Shown one piece after another: positions 1-5,943 of a stretch of DNA of 9,785 nucleotides (its first letter is position 1; the number at the start of each line of letters is the position of its first letter). Where the stretch lies: NCBI GenBank assembly GCA_902495955.1, contig CABUZE010000021.1, positions 1-9,785 of the forward strand, written 5' to 3'. The notes under the pieces are model-generated. The model was not told the origin of the DNA and did not search any database. It worked only from the letters and a program-made list of their open reading frames with translations. Both the position numbers and the translations under genes were made by a program. The stretch is from an uncultured Collinsella sp. GTDB taxonomy: Bacteria; Actinomycetota; Coriobacteriia; Coriobacteriales; Coriobacteriaceae.

Positions 1-569
1 CCAAGGGCATGAAGGGCGCTATCGCCAAGGCCGAGGAGCTGCAGAAGGAGACTCCCAACAGTATCATCGCCGGCCAGTTTGTGAACCCCGCCAACCCCGC
101 CATCCACAAGGCCACGACCGGCCCCGAGATCTGGGACGCCACCGACGGCGAGGTCGACATCTTCGTCGCCGGCGTTGGCACCGGTGGTACCGTGACCGGC
201 GTGGGCGAGTTCCTCAAGGAGCAGAACCCCGAGATTAAGGTTGTCGCCGTCGAGCCCGCCACCTCCCCGGTGCTCTCCAAGGGCCAGGCCGGCCCGCACA
301 AGATCCAGGGCATCGGTGCCGGCTTTGTGCCCGACGTCCTCGACACCCAGGTCTACGACGAGATCATCCCCGTCGAGAACGACGACGCCTTTGCGACCGG
401 CCGCGCCGTGGGCCACAAGGAGGGCGTGCTCGTGGGCATTTCGTCCGGTGCCGCCGTGTGGGCCGCGCTGCAGCTGGCCAAGCGCCCCGAGAACGAGGGC
501 AAGACCATCGTGGCGCTGCTTGCCGACACCGGCGAGCGCTACCTGTCCACGGCACTGTTCCAGGACTAA
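1..569 (+). CDS. cysK: Cysteine synthase (O-acetylserine sulfhydrylase), C-terminal part
   Basis: This is the C-terminal ~188 residues of a PLP-dependent cysteine synthase; the reading frame is already open at base 3 and the gene begins before the window. The family makes L-cysteine from O-acetyl-L-serine and sulfide in the cytoplasm. Visible hallmarks are the phosphate-binding glycine loop GVGTGGT encoded near 172-192, the [10 protein letters not shown] stretch, the [12 protein letters not shown] segment that lines the active site, and the GISSGAA motif whose serine contacts the PLP pyridine nitrogen in this fold. It ends in the typical [12 protein letters not shown] followed by TAA. The PLP lysine lies in the missing N-terminal half, so it cannot be checked. 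Cystathionine beta-synthase-like paralogues share these motifs, but the short C-terminus favours CysK. A terminator follows at 683-721. Confidence 0.93.
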   Translation, partial: KGMKGAIAKAEELQKETPNSIIAGQFVNPANPAIHKATTGPEIWDATDGEVDIFVAGVGTGGTVTGVGEFLKEQNPEIKVVAVEPATSPVLSKGQAGPHKIQGIGAGFVPDVLDTQVYDEIIPVENDDAFATGRAVGHKEGVLVGISSGAAVWAALQLAKRPENEGKTIVALLADTGERYLSTALFQD

Positions 570-636
570 GGGCCCGTCACTTGTCGATAGGCCCAAGGCA
601 CGCCGGTCTCCCCTCTCTTCTGGCTGCCCGAGCCCA

Positions 637-659
637 TCTCGTTAGGGTATCCCACGAGA
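637..659. repeat. Small inverted repeat upstream of mnmA
   Basis: TCTCGT (637-642) pairs with ACGAGA (654-659), with GGG and CCC inside separated by TAT and a two-base TA bulge. It could be a weak U-less terminator of the cysteine synthase gene or an operator just upstream of the -10 element at 673-678. Nothing in the sequence decides between them. Confidence 0.3.
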
Positions 660-669
660 CGTCCGAACT

Positions 670-678
670 TGCTACAAT
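670..678 (+). promoter_or_regulatory. Extended -10 promoter element upstream of mnmA
   Basis: TGCTACAAT reads as an extended -10 (TG-n-TACAAT). No good -35 hexamer lies 16-18 bp upstream (650-655 is TCCCAC), which fits an extended -10 promoter. Predicted transcription would start near 685, so the hairpin at 683-710 would sit at the very 5' end of the transcript. A TACAAT hexamer also precedes ygiQ. Prediction by eye only. Confidence 0.45.
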
Positions 679-682
679 GTCT

Positions 683-721
683 GCGGCGCGGAACCAGCCT
701 CCCGCGCCGCTTTTCTTTTTT
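683..721 (+). terminator. Rho-independent terminator between cysK and mnmA
   Basis: GCGGCGCG (683-690) pairs perfectly with CGCGCCGC (703-710) around a 12-nt loop, followed directly by TTTTCTTTTTT (711-721). It is a textbook intrinsic terminator about 115 bp after the cysteine synthase stop. It also lies between the -10 element (673-678) and the mnmA ribosome binding site, so it could act as a leader attenuator for mnmA. Confidence 0.8.
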
Positions 722-735
722 GGCCACATGCCACC

Positions 736-741
736 AAGGAG
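736..741 (+). promoter_or_regulatory. Ribosome binding site of mnmA
   Basis: AAGGAG lies 9 nt before the ATG at 751 and fixes that start. It sits 15 nt after the terminator T-tract. Confidence 0.75.
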
Positions 742-750
742 AACCTCCCC

Positions 751-1851
751 ATGTACAACAAGCGCGTGCTCGTCGCCATGAGCGGCGGCGTCGATTCCAG
801 CGTGACCGCGTACCTGCTCAAAAGCCAGGGCTACGAATGCGTCGGCGCCACCATGCGCCTCACCTGCCCCGCGCCCGCCCCCGCCACGAGCATGAGTAAG
901 GTCGCCCGCGACATCGCCGATGCAAAGGCCGTCGCCGAGCGTCTAGGGATACCCCACCATGTGCTCGACCTGCAGCAGACGTTCGATCGCAACGTTATCG
1001 AGCGCTTTGTGAACGCCTACCAGGAGGGGCTGACGCCCAATCCGTGCATTATCTGCAACCGCCACATTAAGTTTGGCGCGCTGCTCGATGCGGCGCTGGA
1101 TATGGGCTGCGACTACATCGCCACGGGACATTACGCCAAAACAAGCCAGACTGCAGACGGCACCTGGCAGCTACATCGCGGCGAGGATCCCAAAAAGGAC
1201 CAAAGCTACTTTTTGTATTCGCTTACGCAGGAGCGCCTGGCACACACGATCTTTCCGCTGGCAGGCCTGGACAAGGAGCGCGACGTGCGCCGCATAGCCG
1301 CCGAGCAGGGCTTTACCAACGCCCAGAAGGCCGAAAGCGAGGATATCTGCTTTATTCCAGACGGTGACTACGCGGGCTATATCGAGCGCCGCTGCGGACA
1401 TCCCGCTGCACCGGGCGACATTGTGTGGCGCGATGGCAGCGTGGTCGGGCGCCACAATGGCGCGCTGCGCTATACCATCGGCCAGCGCTAGGGCCTGGGC
1501 GTCGCGATGGCGCACCCCGTGTATGTGACGGGCGTAGACGCCGCCAACAACACCGTGCATCTGGGCGAAGCCGAGGACCTAACCGCCTCTGCCCTCACGG
1601 CCGATGAGTGGATCTGGAGCGCGCCGGACGTACGCATGGAGGCGGAGCTCGACACCGGCGGCATTCGCGTAGGCGCCAAGTACCGCTACCGTCAGAAAGA
1701 CCAGGCAGCGACCCTTACGCGTGACGAAGACGGGCAAATGCTGCTAACTTTTGACGAGCCGCAACGAGCCATCGCCCCCGGCCAAGCCGTCGTCGTCTAT
1801 CGCGGCGACGTCGTCCTGGGCGGTGGTACCGTGACCGGCGCCATCAAGTAG
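751..1851 (+). pseudogene. mnmA: tRNA-specific 2-thiouridylase MnmA, interrupted by one in-frame TAG
   Basis: MnmA adenylates and thiolates the wobble uridine (s2U34) of tRNA-Lys, -Glu and -Gln in the cytoplasm. The N-terminal half is complete: PP-loop SGGVDSS at residues 11-17, first catalytic cysteine in PNPC (C99), TGHYA, and second catalytic cysteine in SEDICF (C200). Codon 247 (1489-1491) is TAG inside the highly conserved GQR-x-GLG motif, where the family usually has Lys, sometimes Gln or Arg. The same frame continues with GLGVA, HPVYVTGVD and the C-terminal beta-barrel, ending in TAG at 1849-1851. Total length is 366 codons, normal for MnmA, with no frameshift or deletion. The fragment after the stop has no plausible ribosome binding site before its first ATG (1507). 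Without readthrough the product lacks the C-terminal domain that contacts tRNA. It is either a one-base nonsense allele, a sequence error, or a readthrough gene. Confidence 0.9.
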
Positions 1852-1865
1852 TCACATCCCCTTCA

Positions 1866-1936
1866 TAAGTTGCGGTGAAATAGGGACTGTTTAAGCGTTT
1901 AAAACCGCCAAACAGTCCCTATTTCACCGCAACTTA
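1866..1936. repeat. Perfect 27-bp inverted repeat after mnmA
   Basis: Bases 1866-1892 are the exact reverse complement of 1910-1936, with a 17-nt loop. The arm contains TTGCGGTGAAATAGGGACTG. There is no T-tract, so it is not a classical terminator, although such a stem could stop RNA polymerase from both sides between the convergent mnmA and the peptidase gene. Perfect identity of long arms with a short loop resembles a palindromic intergenic repeat of REP/REPIN type. The GGGACTGTTT in the arm resembles GGGGACAGTCTTT and GGGGACGTTCTTT at 9021-9062. Confidence 0.85.
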
Positions 1937-1943
1937 GAGAGGA

Positions 1944-1979
1944 CGGCCTCGGTCGGTACTACTGTATCAGCCGAGGCCG
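1944..1979 (-). terminator. Hairpin downstream of the M42 peptidase gene
   Basis: CGGCCTCGG (1944-1952) pairs perfectly with CCGAGGCCG (1971-1979) around an 18-nt loop. It begins 8 nt beyond the peptidase stop codon on the minus strand. There is no run of T after it, so termination is inferred from position and stem strength only. Confidence 0.5.
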
Positions 1980-1987
1980 CTGCATCG

Positions 1988-3028
1988 TTAGCGCTGAACG
2001 TAGGCGCGAACGAGCTCGTAGGTGTTACGCACGCCGTCGATGTGGCTGCGCTCGTAGTTGTGGCTCGCGTACACGCCGGGGCCGATCAGACCATGGCGAA
2101 TGTCGTAGCCGGCCGAGAGCGTGGCCTCGACGTCGGAGCCGTAGTGCGGGTACACATCGATAGCGTAATCGAGCTCCAGCTCGCGCGCGATGTTGGACAA
2201 CGTGGTTACCAGGTCGTAGTTGTACGGACCGCCCGAATCCTTGGCGCAGATCGAAACCATGCGCTCGGTGCAGCCCAGGTCGTCGCCCACGCAGCCCATG
2301 TCCACGCTGATCATCTCGCGCGTGTCGGCCGGCACAAAGGCACCGCCGTGGCCGACCTCCTCGTACACCGTAAAGAGCAGCGAAACCTTGCGCGAAAGGG
2401 TCACTTCGTCGTCGGCGACGGCGCGGGCCAAACCCAGCAGAATCGCCGCGGACAGCTTGTCGTCCAGGAAGCGGCTCTTAATGTATCCGCTCTCCGTCAC
2501 CGTGGTGCGCGGGTCCATAGCGATGATGTCACCGGTCTGAATACCCAGCTCGAGCACATCGTCCTTGCTGTCAACGTTCTCGTCGAGCAGGATTTCCATA
2601 TTCTTCTCGATGGTCTTGACCGGCTCATCGGCCACATGCGCCGAAGGCTCGGTATTGAGGACCACGCCCGTGTAGACATTACCGTTACGCGTGTAGACGG
2701 TGCAGTTCTCGCCATCGGCCGTAGACCACTGATGCCCACCGAGCGTCGTGGGGCGCAGGCGGCCATTATCCTTAATGGAACGCACCATGGCGCCCAGGGT
2801 ATCGACATGGCTCGCCAACACAAGCGGCTCGCCCTCGCCGCCAAGTTCAACCAGCACGTTGCCCTTATTGGAGCGCTCGGGCCCAAAGCCCATATCGCGC
2901 AACGTTTCCATTAGATAATCAGTCGCCGCACGGGTATAGCCCGTAGGCGAAGCGATAGAAGTCAGCGTCTTAAGCTGTCCAGCGATATAGGAGAGCGTCC
3001 CCTCTAAAGAAGCACTATCAGAAGTCAT
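1988..3028 (-). CDS. M42 family metallopeptidase (glutamyl aminopeptidase / endoglucanase-like)
   Basis: A 346-residue cytosolic metallo-aminopeptidase of the M42 (FrvX/PepA/TET) type, which trims N-terminal residues from peptides with a two-metal centre, often as a large tetrahedral oligomer. Candidate metal and catalytic residues are visible in order: LASHVDT (H74, D76), RFLDDKLSA (D189/D190), TVYEEVGHGG (E223 general base, E224), ISVDMG (D243) and YASHNYERSH (H323). These are the expected elements of the family, whose usual length is about 340-360. Two ATGs lie six bases apart. GGAAGG at 3035-3040 touches the upstream one (3034) but is 6 nt from the ATG at 3028, so 3028 is chosen. It ends in TAA, converges with mnmA, and appears monocistronic. 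Substrate preference cannot be read from the sequence. Confidence 0.9.
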   Translation of the reverse strand: MTSDSASLEGTLSYIAGQLKTLTSIASPTGYTRAATDYLMETLRDMGFGPERSNKGNVLVELGGEGEPLVLASHVDTLGAMVRSIKDNGRLRPTTLGGHQWSTADGENCTVYTRNGNVYTGVVLNTEPSAHVADEPVKTIEKNMEILLDENVDSKDDVLELGIQTGDIIAMDPRTTVTESGYIKSRFLDDKLSAAILLGLARAVADDEVTLSRKVSLLFTVYEEVGHGGAFVPADTREMISVDMGCVGDDLGCTERMVSICAKDSGGPYNYDLVTTLSNIARELELDYAIDVYPHYGSDVEATLSAGYDIRHGLIGPGVYASHNYERSHIDGVRNTYELVRAYVQR

Positions 3029-3364
3029 ATGCATCCTTCCAAGTAAAACTAAGACCGAGTCCCGATTTTAACCGTTCTGCACGCGCAAGGCTCTGGGAGC
3101 CGAGCCACCTCCAGACGTCCTCGCGCCGATTTTGCGCACGCGCACGGCTTACAATCCCAATCTTGCATAAATCCTATCGGTATCTGCATAGAAATGAGGA
3201 GTCTTTTTGCTTCGTCTCAGGGTACCCCACCTTGGGCCGTGCAAAAAACGGAGTATTCAGCACCGTGGGCCCCAACGACCCCATCGCGAACGACAAAACG
3301 ACGCAGTTGCAGCAGTGTTGCAGGTCGTCGCAAAGCAGAAACTCAGTAACAACCCCCTCCACTC

Positions 3365-3394
3365 ATCGATAGCCCGCCCACAATGGCTGTCGAT
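3365..3394. other. Stem-loop in intergenic region
   Basis: ATCGATAGCC (3365-3374) pairs with GGCTGTCGAT (3385-3394), ten pairs including one G-U, around a 10-nt loop. It lies in the middle of the inverted-repeat element at 3221-3490. No T-tract follows. Confidence 0.45.
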
Positions 3395-3431
3395 GGGCGC
3401 CTGCGGGCCACTACGGGCCATTCAAAACGTT

Positions 3432-3471
3432 ATGCATTTTTAAGAGCTTGCTGAATACTCCCAAAAATGCA
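3432..3471. repeat. ATGCATTTTT / AAAAATGCA inverted repeat
   Basis: TGCATTTTT (3433-3441) pairs with AAAAATGCA (3463-3471), flanking a 21-nt loop that contains the conserved TGCTGAATACTCC copy (3449-3461). An AT-rich 9-bp stem in otherwise GC-rich DNA. It might be an operator or the right end of the 3221-3490 element. Confidence 0.4.
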
Positions 3472-3547
3472 CGCTGGGAAGTGCACCACCTATCCGCAGC
3501 TGGCAGTATGCCTTGGTTTTGCCCGTCTCGGGGCATCGACGCAGCAC

Positions 3548-3579
3548 AAAAAGCCCCGCCGTGCGTAGCGCGGCGGGGC
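3548..3579 (-). terminator. Rho-independent terminator of the alcohol dehydrogenase gene
   Basis: On the minus strand GCCCCGCCG (9 bp, plus further pairs closing a 3-nt loop) forms a very strong stem between 3553 and 3579, followed by TTTTT (3552-3548). It lies about 54 nt after the TAG stop at 3633, which supports that TAG as the true end of the gene. Confidence 0.85.
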
Positions 3580-3632
3580 CAGCGGCAAGTCAAAAGACCA
3601 TACGCCTACAGGCGAAAGAACACCAAACGAGG

Positions 3633-4799
3633 CTAGGCAGCCGGGCAGATCTTCTTGAAGAGCTCGATGACGTCGTCGAGCGTCGCCTCGCGCGGGTTAC
3701 CCGGGAAGCAGGCGTCGGCCATGGCGTCCTTGGCCAGGACCTCGATCTCGTCAGCCTTCATGGCCTCGCAGACGTGCGGGATGTTCACGTCGGCGGAAAG
3801 CTGCTTGACGGCGGCGATAGCGGCGTCGGCGGCCTCGTCGGTGCTCATGCCCGTGGTGTCAACGCCCATGGCAACGGCAACCTTGGCCAGGCGCTCGGTG
3901 CAAACCGGCTTGTTGAACTCCATGGCAATCGGCAGCAGCATGGCGCAGGCGACACCGTGCGGGGTGTCGTAGTGAGCGGACAGAGTGTGAGCCATGGCGT
4001 GGTCGATACCCAGGCCAACATTGGAGAAGCCCATGCCGGCGACATACTGGCCAAGAGCCATGCCCTCGCGGCCGGAGCCGGGCTGACCGGACTTGGCCTC
4101 GGCGACAGAGTCGCGCAGGTTCTCGCTGATCAGCTTAATAGCCTCAAAGTGGAACATGTCGGAGAGCTCCCAAGCGCCCTTGGTGGTGTAGCCCTCGATG
4201 GCGTGGGTCAGAGCGTCCATGCCAGTGGAAGCGGTCAGGCCGGCGGGCATGGAAGCCATCATGTCGGGGTCGACGACGGCGACCGCGGGGGCGTCGGTGG
4301 TGGCGATGCACACGAACTTGCGGACCTTCTCGGGGGCGGTGATGACGTAGTTGATGGTCACCTCGGCAGCGGTACCGGCGGTCGTCGGCACGGCGATGTT
4401 GAACACGGCGTGGTTCTTAGTCGGAGCAACGCCCTCGAGGCTGCGGACATCGGCAAACTCGGGGTTGTTGATGATGATGCCGATGGCCTTAGCGGTGTCC
4501 ATGGAGGAGCCGCCACCGATGGTCACGATAGCGTCAGCTTCGGCGGCCTTGAAGGCCTCGACGCCGTCCTTGACGTTCTGGATCGTGGGGTTGGGCTTAA
4601 TCTCGGAGTAGAGGCTCCAAGCGATGCCGGCGGCGTCGAGCTCGTCGGTCACCTTAGCGGTAACGCCAAACTTGACCAGATCGGGGTCGGAGCAGACGAA
4701 GATCTTCTTGTAGCCGCGACGCTGGAGCTCGCCGGGGATCTACTTGATGGCGCCGGAACCATGATAAGAGATGGTATTGAGAACGAAACGATTAGCCAT
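3633..4799 (-). pseudogene. Iron-dependent (group III) alcohol dehydrogenase, FucO-like, interrupted by TAG at codon 20
   Basis: A 388-codon gene of the Fe-ADH family, which reduces aldehydes such as lactaldehyde, or oxidises diols/alcohols, with NAD(H) in the cytoplasm. The start ATG at 4799 follows a GGGAGG site, and the first residues MANRFVLNTISYHGSGAIK match the family's N-terminus. Codon 20 (4742-4740) is TAG. The frame then resumes with IPGELQRRGYKKIFVCSD, the dinucleotide-binding GGGSSMDTAK (about residues 95-104), and metal ligands in MDALTH (D195, H199) and DHAMAHTLSAHYDTPHG (H267, H281), counting the TAG as one residue. It ends in TAG before a strong terminator. Relatives commonly have Glu in this area (AIKEI-like), so one base change of GAG, or CAG/AAG, explains the stop. 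No alternative start with a ribosome binding site is visible downstream, and loss of the N-terminus would remove the first strand of the cofactor domain. FucO (lactaldehyde reductase) is the closest named relative I recognise, but the substrate is uncertain. Confidence 0.88.
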
Positions 4800-4805
4800 T
4801 GATAG

Positions 4806-4811
4806 CCTCCC
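4806..4811 (-). promoter_or_regulatory. Ribosome binding site of the alcohol dehydrogenase
   Basis: GGGAGG on the minus strand, 6 nt before the ATG at 4799. This confirms the full-length start upstream of the in-frame TAG. Confidence 0.75.
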
Positions 4812-4818
4812 ATCGTGT

Positions 4819-4841
4819 GCGGGGCATCCATTACGCCCCGC
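4819..4841 (-). other. Leader stem-loop before the alcohol dehydrogenase
   Basis: GCGGGGC and GCCCCGC arms (4819-4825, 4835-4841) form a 7-bp GC-only stem with a 9-nt loop between the presumed -10 and the ribosome binding site. It may stabilise the mRNA 5' end. It has no known riboswitch features. Confidence 0.45.
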
Positions 4842-4842
4842 G

Positions 4843-4871
4843 CTATAAGTTCCATCCTAACGCTTTTGAAA
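4843..4871 (-). promoter_or_regulatory. Possible promoter of the alcohol dehydrogenase
   Basis: On the minus strand TTTCAA (4871-4866) is separated by 17 nt from TTATAG (4848-4843), giving a moderate -35/-10 pair. The start would fall near 4836, at the leader hairpin. The -35 side overlaps TTTCAAAAGCGTTA, related to the operator-like site at 4900-4913. Confidence 0.4.
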
Positions 4872-4899
4872 CAAAAAACGCGTGAGAACGTCAAAAGTG

Positions 4900-4913
4900 T
4901 TAAAGCGTTTCAA
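4900..4913. promoter_or_regulatory. LacI/CcpA-type operator-like palindrome
   Basis: TTAAAGCGTTTCAA agrees with the catabolite-response (cre) consensus TGWAARCGYTWNCW at 12 of 14 positions by eye. A related core (AACGCTTTTGAA) lies at 4859-4870 on the opposite strand sense. The position is upstream of the presumed alcohol dehydrogenase promoter. Control by a LacI-family regulator is inferred; no regulator gene is in the window. Confidence 0.4.
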
Positions 4914-4922
4914 CAGATGATG

Positions 4923-4960
4923 AAAAAAATTGCGGCAAAGGAACAGCCCCTTTGCCGCAA
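4923..4960 (-). terminator. Rho-independent terminator of the DUF1275 gene
   Basis: On the minus strand TTGCGGCAAAG pairs perfectly over 11 bp with CTTTGCCGCAA (stem 4930-4940 / 4950-4960, 9-nt loop), followed by seven T (4929-4923). It starts four bases after the stop codon of the membrane protein gene. Confidence 0.9.
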
Positions 4961-4964
4961 TCGG

Positions 4965-5681
4965 TTACTTTCGGCAGCCCTCTTTCCAAGCCTCGGCCGC
5001 AACCTTCCAGCGTAAGCGCAAGTCGCGCTCGCGGTCGATGAACATGATGGCAAACGCGACAAACAGCAGCAAGCTCGCCACGACGATGGCGTGCAGGCCC
5101 ATGCGCTCAATACACCAGTTGCCCAACACGGCGCCAAACACAAAGGTAAAGATCACGCCAAAGTACAGCAGGCCGTTTTCCAAAAAGCCGCGCCTGTGGG
5201 TGATGATGTAATCGTCCACGTTTTGCAGCGCGTTGCGCAAGTTGCCGATGCACATGGTCGTAGCGATGCCGTGACCGTGAATCTTGCGGAAGCTCTCGAC
5301 CTGCATGCCGCAGGCAAACGAAGTGAGGCAGTTGGCGAGCAGGTTGTAACCGCCGCCGGGAATAAAACTCACGCCAAGCAAGATGACGGCTTCAAAGAAC
5401 ACCGTCACCTGACGCCAGTGGATCACGCTGCCAAATCGCTCGTGTACCAGGTCGGCAAGCATAATGCCCACGGCAAACGACACCACAGGGAAGAAGTAGC
5501 GCCCCGCAAGTGCCCAATTGCCCTCCGAGATGCTCACGCCCACGAGCAGGATGTTGCCTGTCTGCGCGTTGGCGAAAACATGGTCGCGCCCAATGTACGA
5601 ATACACGTCCATAAAGCCACCGGCGAGCGCCAAGATGATGCCCAGCTCAATAGACTCCGATATCTGTTTGGCACGCTGCAT
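4965..5681 (-). CDS. DUF1275 (YoaK-like) integral membrane protein
   Basis: A 238-residue hydrophobic protein of the DUF1275/YoaK family, of unknown biochemical function. The signature near the N-terminus, GGFMDVYSYI followed by VFANAQTGN, and the central ACGMQ ... TTMCIGNLRNA segment match the family's two conserved parts. About six membrane segments can be seen, roughly at residues 12-30, 60-78, 93-110, 110-125, 168-190 and 194-214. A basic, charged tail (RERDLRLRWK) probably faces the cytoplasm. The frame is open further upstream to 5924, but AAGGAGG (5692-5698) sits 10 nt before ATG 5681, so that start is used. An out-of-frame ATG at 5691 abuts the same site and would stop after 14 codons. 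The stop is TAA, followed at once by a terminator, so the gene is probably monocistronic. Divergent from ygiQ. Confidence 0.88.
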   Translation of the reverse strand: MQRAKQISESIELGIILALAGGFMDVYSYIGRDHVFANAQTGNILLVGVSISEGNWALAGRYFFPVVSFAVGIMLADLVHERFGSVIHWRQVTVFFEAVILLGVSFIPGGGYNLLANCLTSFACGMQVESFRKIHGHGIATTMCIGNLRNALQNVDDYIITHRRGFLENGLLYFGVIFTFVFGAVLGNWCIERMGLHAIVVASLLLFVAFAIMFIDRERDLRLRWKVAAEAWKEGCRK

Positions 5682-5691
5682 CGTCGTGCAT

Positions 5692-5698
5692 CCTCCTT
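5692..5698 (-). promoter_or_regulatory. Ribosome binding site of the DUF1275 gene
   Basis: AAGGAGG, 10 nt before ATG 5681. It decides the short start against the longer open frame reaching 5924. Confidence 0.75.
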
Positions 5699-5871
5699 GT
5701 TGACGACTCTCTCGTGCGTTGGCGGAAACATAGCCGCCGTTCATACTGTAACCCATTGACAACATGGCGTGCGCGCGAGACGGCTTCCCCAACACGCAGA
5801 TACACAGTCTGGAAACAAACGACGGATACAGCACCCGCATCGACGCGCCGATCCGCCAGCCCATGTACTCC

Positions 5872-5906
5872 ACCAGTCTTTTTAGCCCCGTCCCAAAAAG
5901 ACTGGT
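5872..5906. repeat. 12-bp perfect inverted repeat abutting the ygiQ -10 element
   Basis: ACCAGTCTTTTT (5872-5883) is the exact reverse complement of AAAAAGACTGGT (5895-5906), with an 11-nt loop. It ends at the base before TACAAT (5907-5912), so it covers the -35 and spacer region. This suits a repressor operator. The T-rich arms also allow a bidirectional hairpin terminator for transcription entering the divergent region. Confidence 0.65.
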
Positions 5907-5912
5907 TACAAT
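5907..5912 (+). promoter_or_regulatory. Probable -10 element of ygiQ
   Basis: TACAAT within GGTTACAATTA, 31 bp before the GTG start at 5944. Transcription would begin near 5919, giving a short leader. The hexamer is identical to that before mnmA. No clear -35 hexamer is visible because the expected position lies in the loop of the 5872-5906 palindrome. Confidence 0.45.
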
Positions 5913-5943
5913 TACGTGCAGCATACAAACACCGGGAGGGATC

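Larger units (their letters stand above)
3221..3490. repeat. Possible MITE-like element with diverged 42-bp terminal inverted repeats
   Basis: The left end (3221-3262) and the reverse complement of the right end (3449-3490) are the same length and agree at about 26 of 42 positions by hand alignment. The inner 13 bases GGAGTATTCAGCA (3250-3262) have an exact inverted copy at 3449-3461, and CGTGCA is shared further out. The segment is 270 bp with no coding capacity. No target-site duplication is visible at the edges. It could instead be two inverted copies of a protein-binding site or of an intergenic repeat. Confidence 0.4.
3029..3632. other. Gene-poor intergenic region with structured repeats
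   Basis: No open frame here has a ribosome binding site and family-like composition. The short frames (62-78 codons on both strands) read through repeats and hairpins and look like chance. The region carries a TTACAAT -10-like heptamer at 3149-3155 (+ strand), a MITE-like inverted-repeat pair (3221-3490), a hairpin at 3365-3394, another at 3432-3471, and the alcohol dehydrogenase terminator at 3548-3579. The base composition is less GC-rich than the genes. A small structured RNA or a decayed mobile element would both fit. Confidence 0.5.

Noticed and set aside
2042..2914. 290-codon open frame on the + strand
   Set aside because: Antisense shadow of the M42 peptidase gene, with no recognisable motif or ribosome binding site.
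3163..3636. A gene on the + strand across 3163-3636 if TAG at 3370 were sense
   Set aside because: It would cover the hairpins, inverted repeats and the dehydrogenase terminator. There is no clear ribosome binding site, and the amino acid sequence does not resemble a protein.
3513..4802. 429-codon open frame on the + strand
   Set aside because: It is antisense to the alcohol dehydrogenase, runs through its terminator, and has a biased Gly/Val/Asp/His composition typical of an antisense shadow in GC-rich DNA.
5682..5924. Longer N-terminus for the DUF1275 protein (start at 5924)
   Set aside because: The AAGGAGG site 10 nt before ATG 5681 fits the known family start, and the extra residues are not hydrophobic or family-like.
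5764..5943. Longer N-terminus for YgiQ (start at 5764)
   Set aside because: The extension runs through the promoter and palindrome. GTG 5944 behind GGGAGG is the better start.
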